Positions 13,950-14,861 of a stretch of DNA of 14,861 nt are shown one piece after another. The notes beneath the pieces were generated by a model. That model had not been told where the DNA came from and ran no database searches. It saw only the letters and a program-made list of their open reading frames with translations. A program made the position numbers and the translations under genes. Origin of the DNA: Planctomycetaceae bacterium (GTDB taxonomy: Bacteria > Planctomycetota > Planctomycetia > Planctomycetales > Planctomycetaceae); assembly GCA_003503535.1 (NCBI GenBank), contig DOCI01000220.1, positions 6,645 to 21,505 of the forward strand, in the 5' to 3' direction. Within the stretch, counting starts at the first letter, position 1; the number at the start of each line of letters is the position of its first letter.

Positions 13950-14861
13950 TTATTGCTCGAACAGCGCGATACTGGCGGTGAATCCGTGCATGTGACTGTT
14001 CTCTCCCAAAGGGCCAATTTCTCCCTGGGCGTAGCAGCCCGCTAAAGGAGTAGGGCCGTAAGCCTTCTGTATGGCGCTGACGTCATGGTGCGAATGCCCA
14101 AACAGACCTTCACCGCGACCGTTACAGTCGAAGAGTAAGGCTCCCTTCACTTTTTGGGTATTGAGTTTCCGGTCCTGTTCGATCATCAAACGCAAATCTT
14201 CGTCAGCAGTGATGGCATCGCGGACATGAAATTGAACGGTTCTCCCCACACGCACCGGTTGACTGACTGCAATCGCTCCAGATTCCGGATCACTTCCGAG
14301 AACTCCAGAGACCAGGAAATCGCCTCGCTGAAATTCACTTTTGTATTCATTCGTCACAATCCCAAAGAACGGACCTTGTCGGACCAGTTCCTGATCCACC
14401 TCGGTCAGATCTTCGAACATTTCCCGGAACTGAGCCATTGCGGGCCGACCACCAAGTTCGTAGACGATATTCTTTTCCGATTTGGTGACGACAAACGTAT
14501 GCCCGATCGGACGACAACCCTGAGAAACAATCGGCCGAATACGATGGTCTCCGCGATAGACAATTCCGACGGCTCCGTGATCGATTTTCTCGCCATTCAG
14601 GAATAGACAACTTTCGCCCGGCCCTACCCCACCACTGGCAACGCCTCCGAAAATGGGGATGCCACTCAGGCCATCCGTCAATTGGGATAAGGCAACATGT
14701 GGAGATGAGGAATAGGGCTCACAAAACAGGAAGACCGCCCCGTGCGGGCGTTCCGATAAAGAATTCACCAGTGGATGCCCATAACACTCGATTCGTTCAT
14801 GATTCTGGTCACGTTCGAATTGCAGGTGAAATCCCTGGATTTCGGCATCCGTATCGCTCAT
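13950..14861 (-). CDS. FIST domain protein (partial, runs off the right edge)
   Basis: FIST (F-box and intracellular signal transduction) proteins carry a FIST_N and a FIST_C domain. They are thought to be sensors of small ligands, possibly amino acids, often tied to signalling proteins. The visible 303 residues include the later FIST_N part (GIPIFGGVASGGVGPGESC at about 67-85, then NGEKIDHGAVGIV) and all of FIST_C, ending with the hallmark AGCYAQGEIGP (274-284) and HMHGFTASIALF (290-301). It has no signal peptide or membrane segment in view, so it is probably cytoplasmic. An ATG falls exactly on the last window bases, but full-length family members are near 380-400 residues, so the true start very likely lies beyond the edge. 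It is convergent with the acyltransferase, 224 bp away. Confidence 0.85.
   Translation of the reverse strand: MSDTDAEIQGFHLQFERDQNHERIECYGHPLVNSLSERPHGAVFLFCEPYSSSPHVALSQLTDGLSGIPIFGGVASGGVGPGESCLFLNGEKIDHGAVGIVYRGDHRIRPIVSQGCRPIGHTFVVTKSEKNIVYELGGRPAMAQFREMFEDLTEVDQELVRQGPFFGIVTNEYKSEFQRGDFLVSGVLGSDPESGAIAVSQPVRVGRTVQFHVRDAITADEDLRLMIEQDRKLNTQKVKGALLFDCNGRGEGLFGHSHHDVSAIQKAYGPTPLAGCYAQGEIGPLGENSHMHGFTASIALFEQ

Noticed and set aside
1..14861. tRNA, rRNA, CRISPR array, insertion sequence with transposase
   Set aside because: I looked for cloverleaf patterns, regularly spaced repeats and DDE or serine/tyrosine recombinase motifs and saw none; the repeats present are short non-coding elements.

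Overview
The window looks like chromosomal DNA of a planctomycete of moderate GC (roughly half G+C by eye). Four things point there. A truncated gene at the left edge begins like the planctomycete DUF1549/DUF1553 (PSCyt1) proteins. A cluster pairs several ExbB/ExbD proteins with large exported TPR proteins. mraZ stands alone, away from any division (dcw) cluster. The intergenic DNA is full of short palindromic elements. The genus cannot be fixed from the sequence.

Left part (1-8655, all minus strand, so transcription runs right to left): exbB2 (8002-8655), a ~1200-residue exported TPR protein with a C-terminal membrane anchor and basic tail (4156-7758), a second exported TPR protein (3001-4077), exbB1 with its own signal peptide (1984-2832), exbD1 (1458-1934), exbD2 (900-1400), then a TrpG/PabA-type glutamine amidotransferase (205-792) and the first 38 codons of a secreted PSCyt1-like protein (1-114). 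The ExbB/ExbD/TPR genes plausibly form one proton-motive-force-driven envelope machine: ExbB/ExbD motor units in the inner membrane working with large periplasmic TPR scaffolds. No TonB, TolA, TolB or Pal is visible.

Middle (8656-11799): a repeat-rich spacer (8656-9106), then a secreted S9A prolyl oligopeptidase on the minus strand (9107-11248) with an intact Ser-Asp-His triad. The 551-bp divergent spacer before mraZ holds three clusters of TGGGG-type repeats on a 10-bp period. The best is four in-phase repeats running into the mraZ start codon, which looks like the MraZ autoregulatory operator.

Right part (11800-14861): mraZ (plus) ends in a strong intrinsic terminator. A divergent FabD-like acyltransferase follows (12565-13725, plus); it keeps the Ser/Arg/His residues but lacks the usual N-terminal GQGSQ motif. 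A convergent FIST-domain protein (minus) runs off the right edge. Two families of imperfect-palindrome elements each occur twice (8912-8984 and 12452-12515; 8999-9079 and 13761-13859), always between genes.

Most interesting are the ExbB-TPR-TPR-ExbB-ExbD-ExbD cluster with its giant single-pass TPR protein, the orphan mraZ with its multi-cluster operator, the atypical FabD-like enzyme, and the intergenic repeats.
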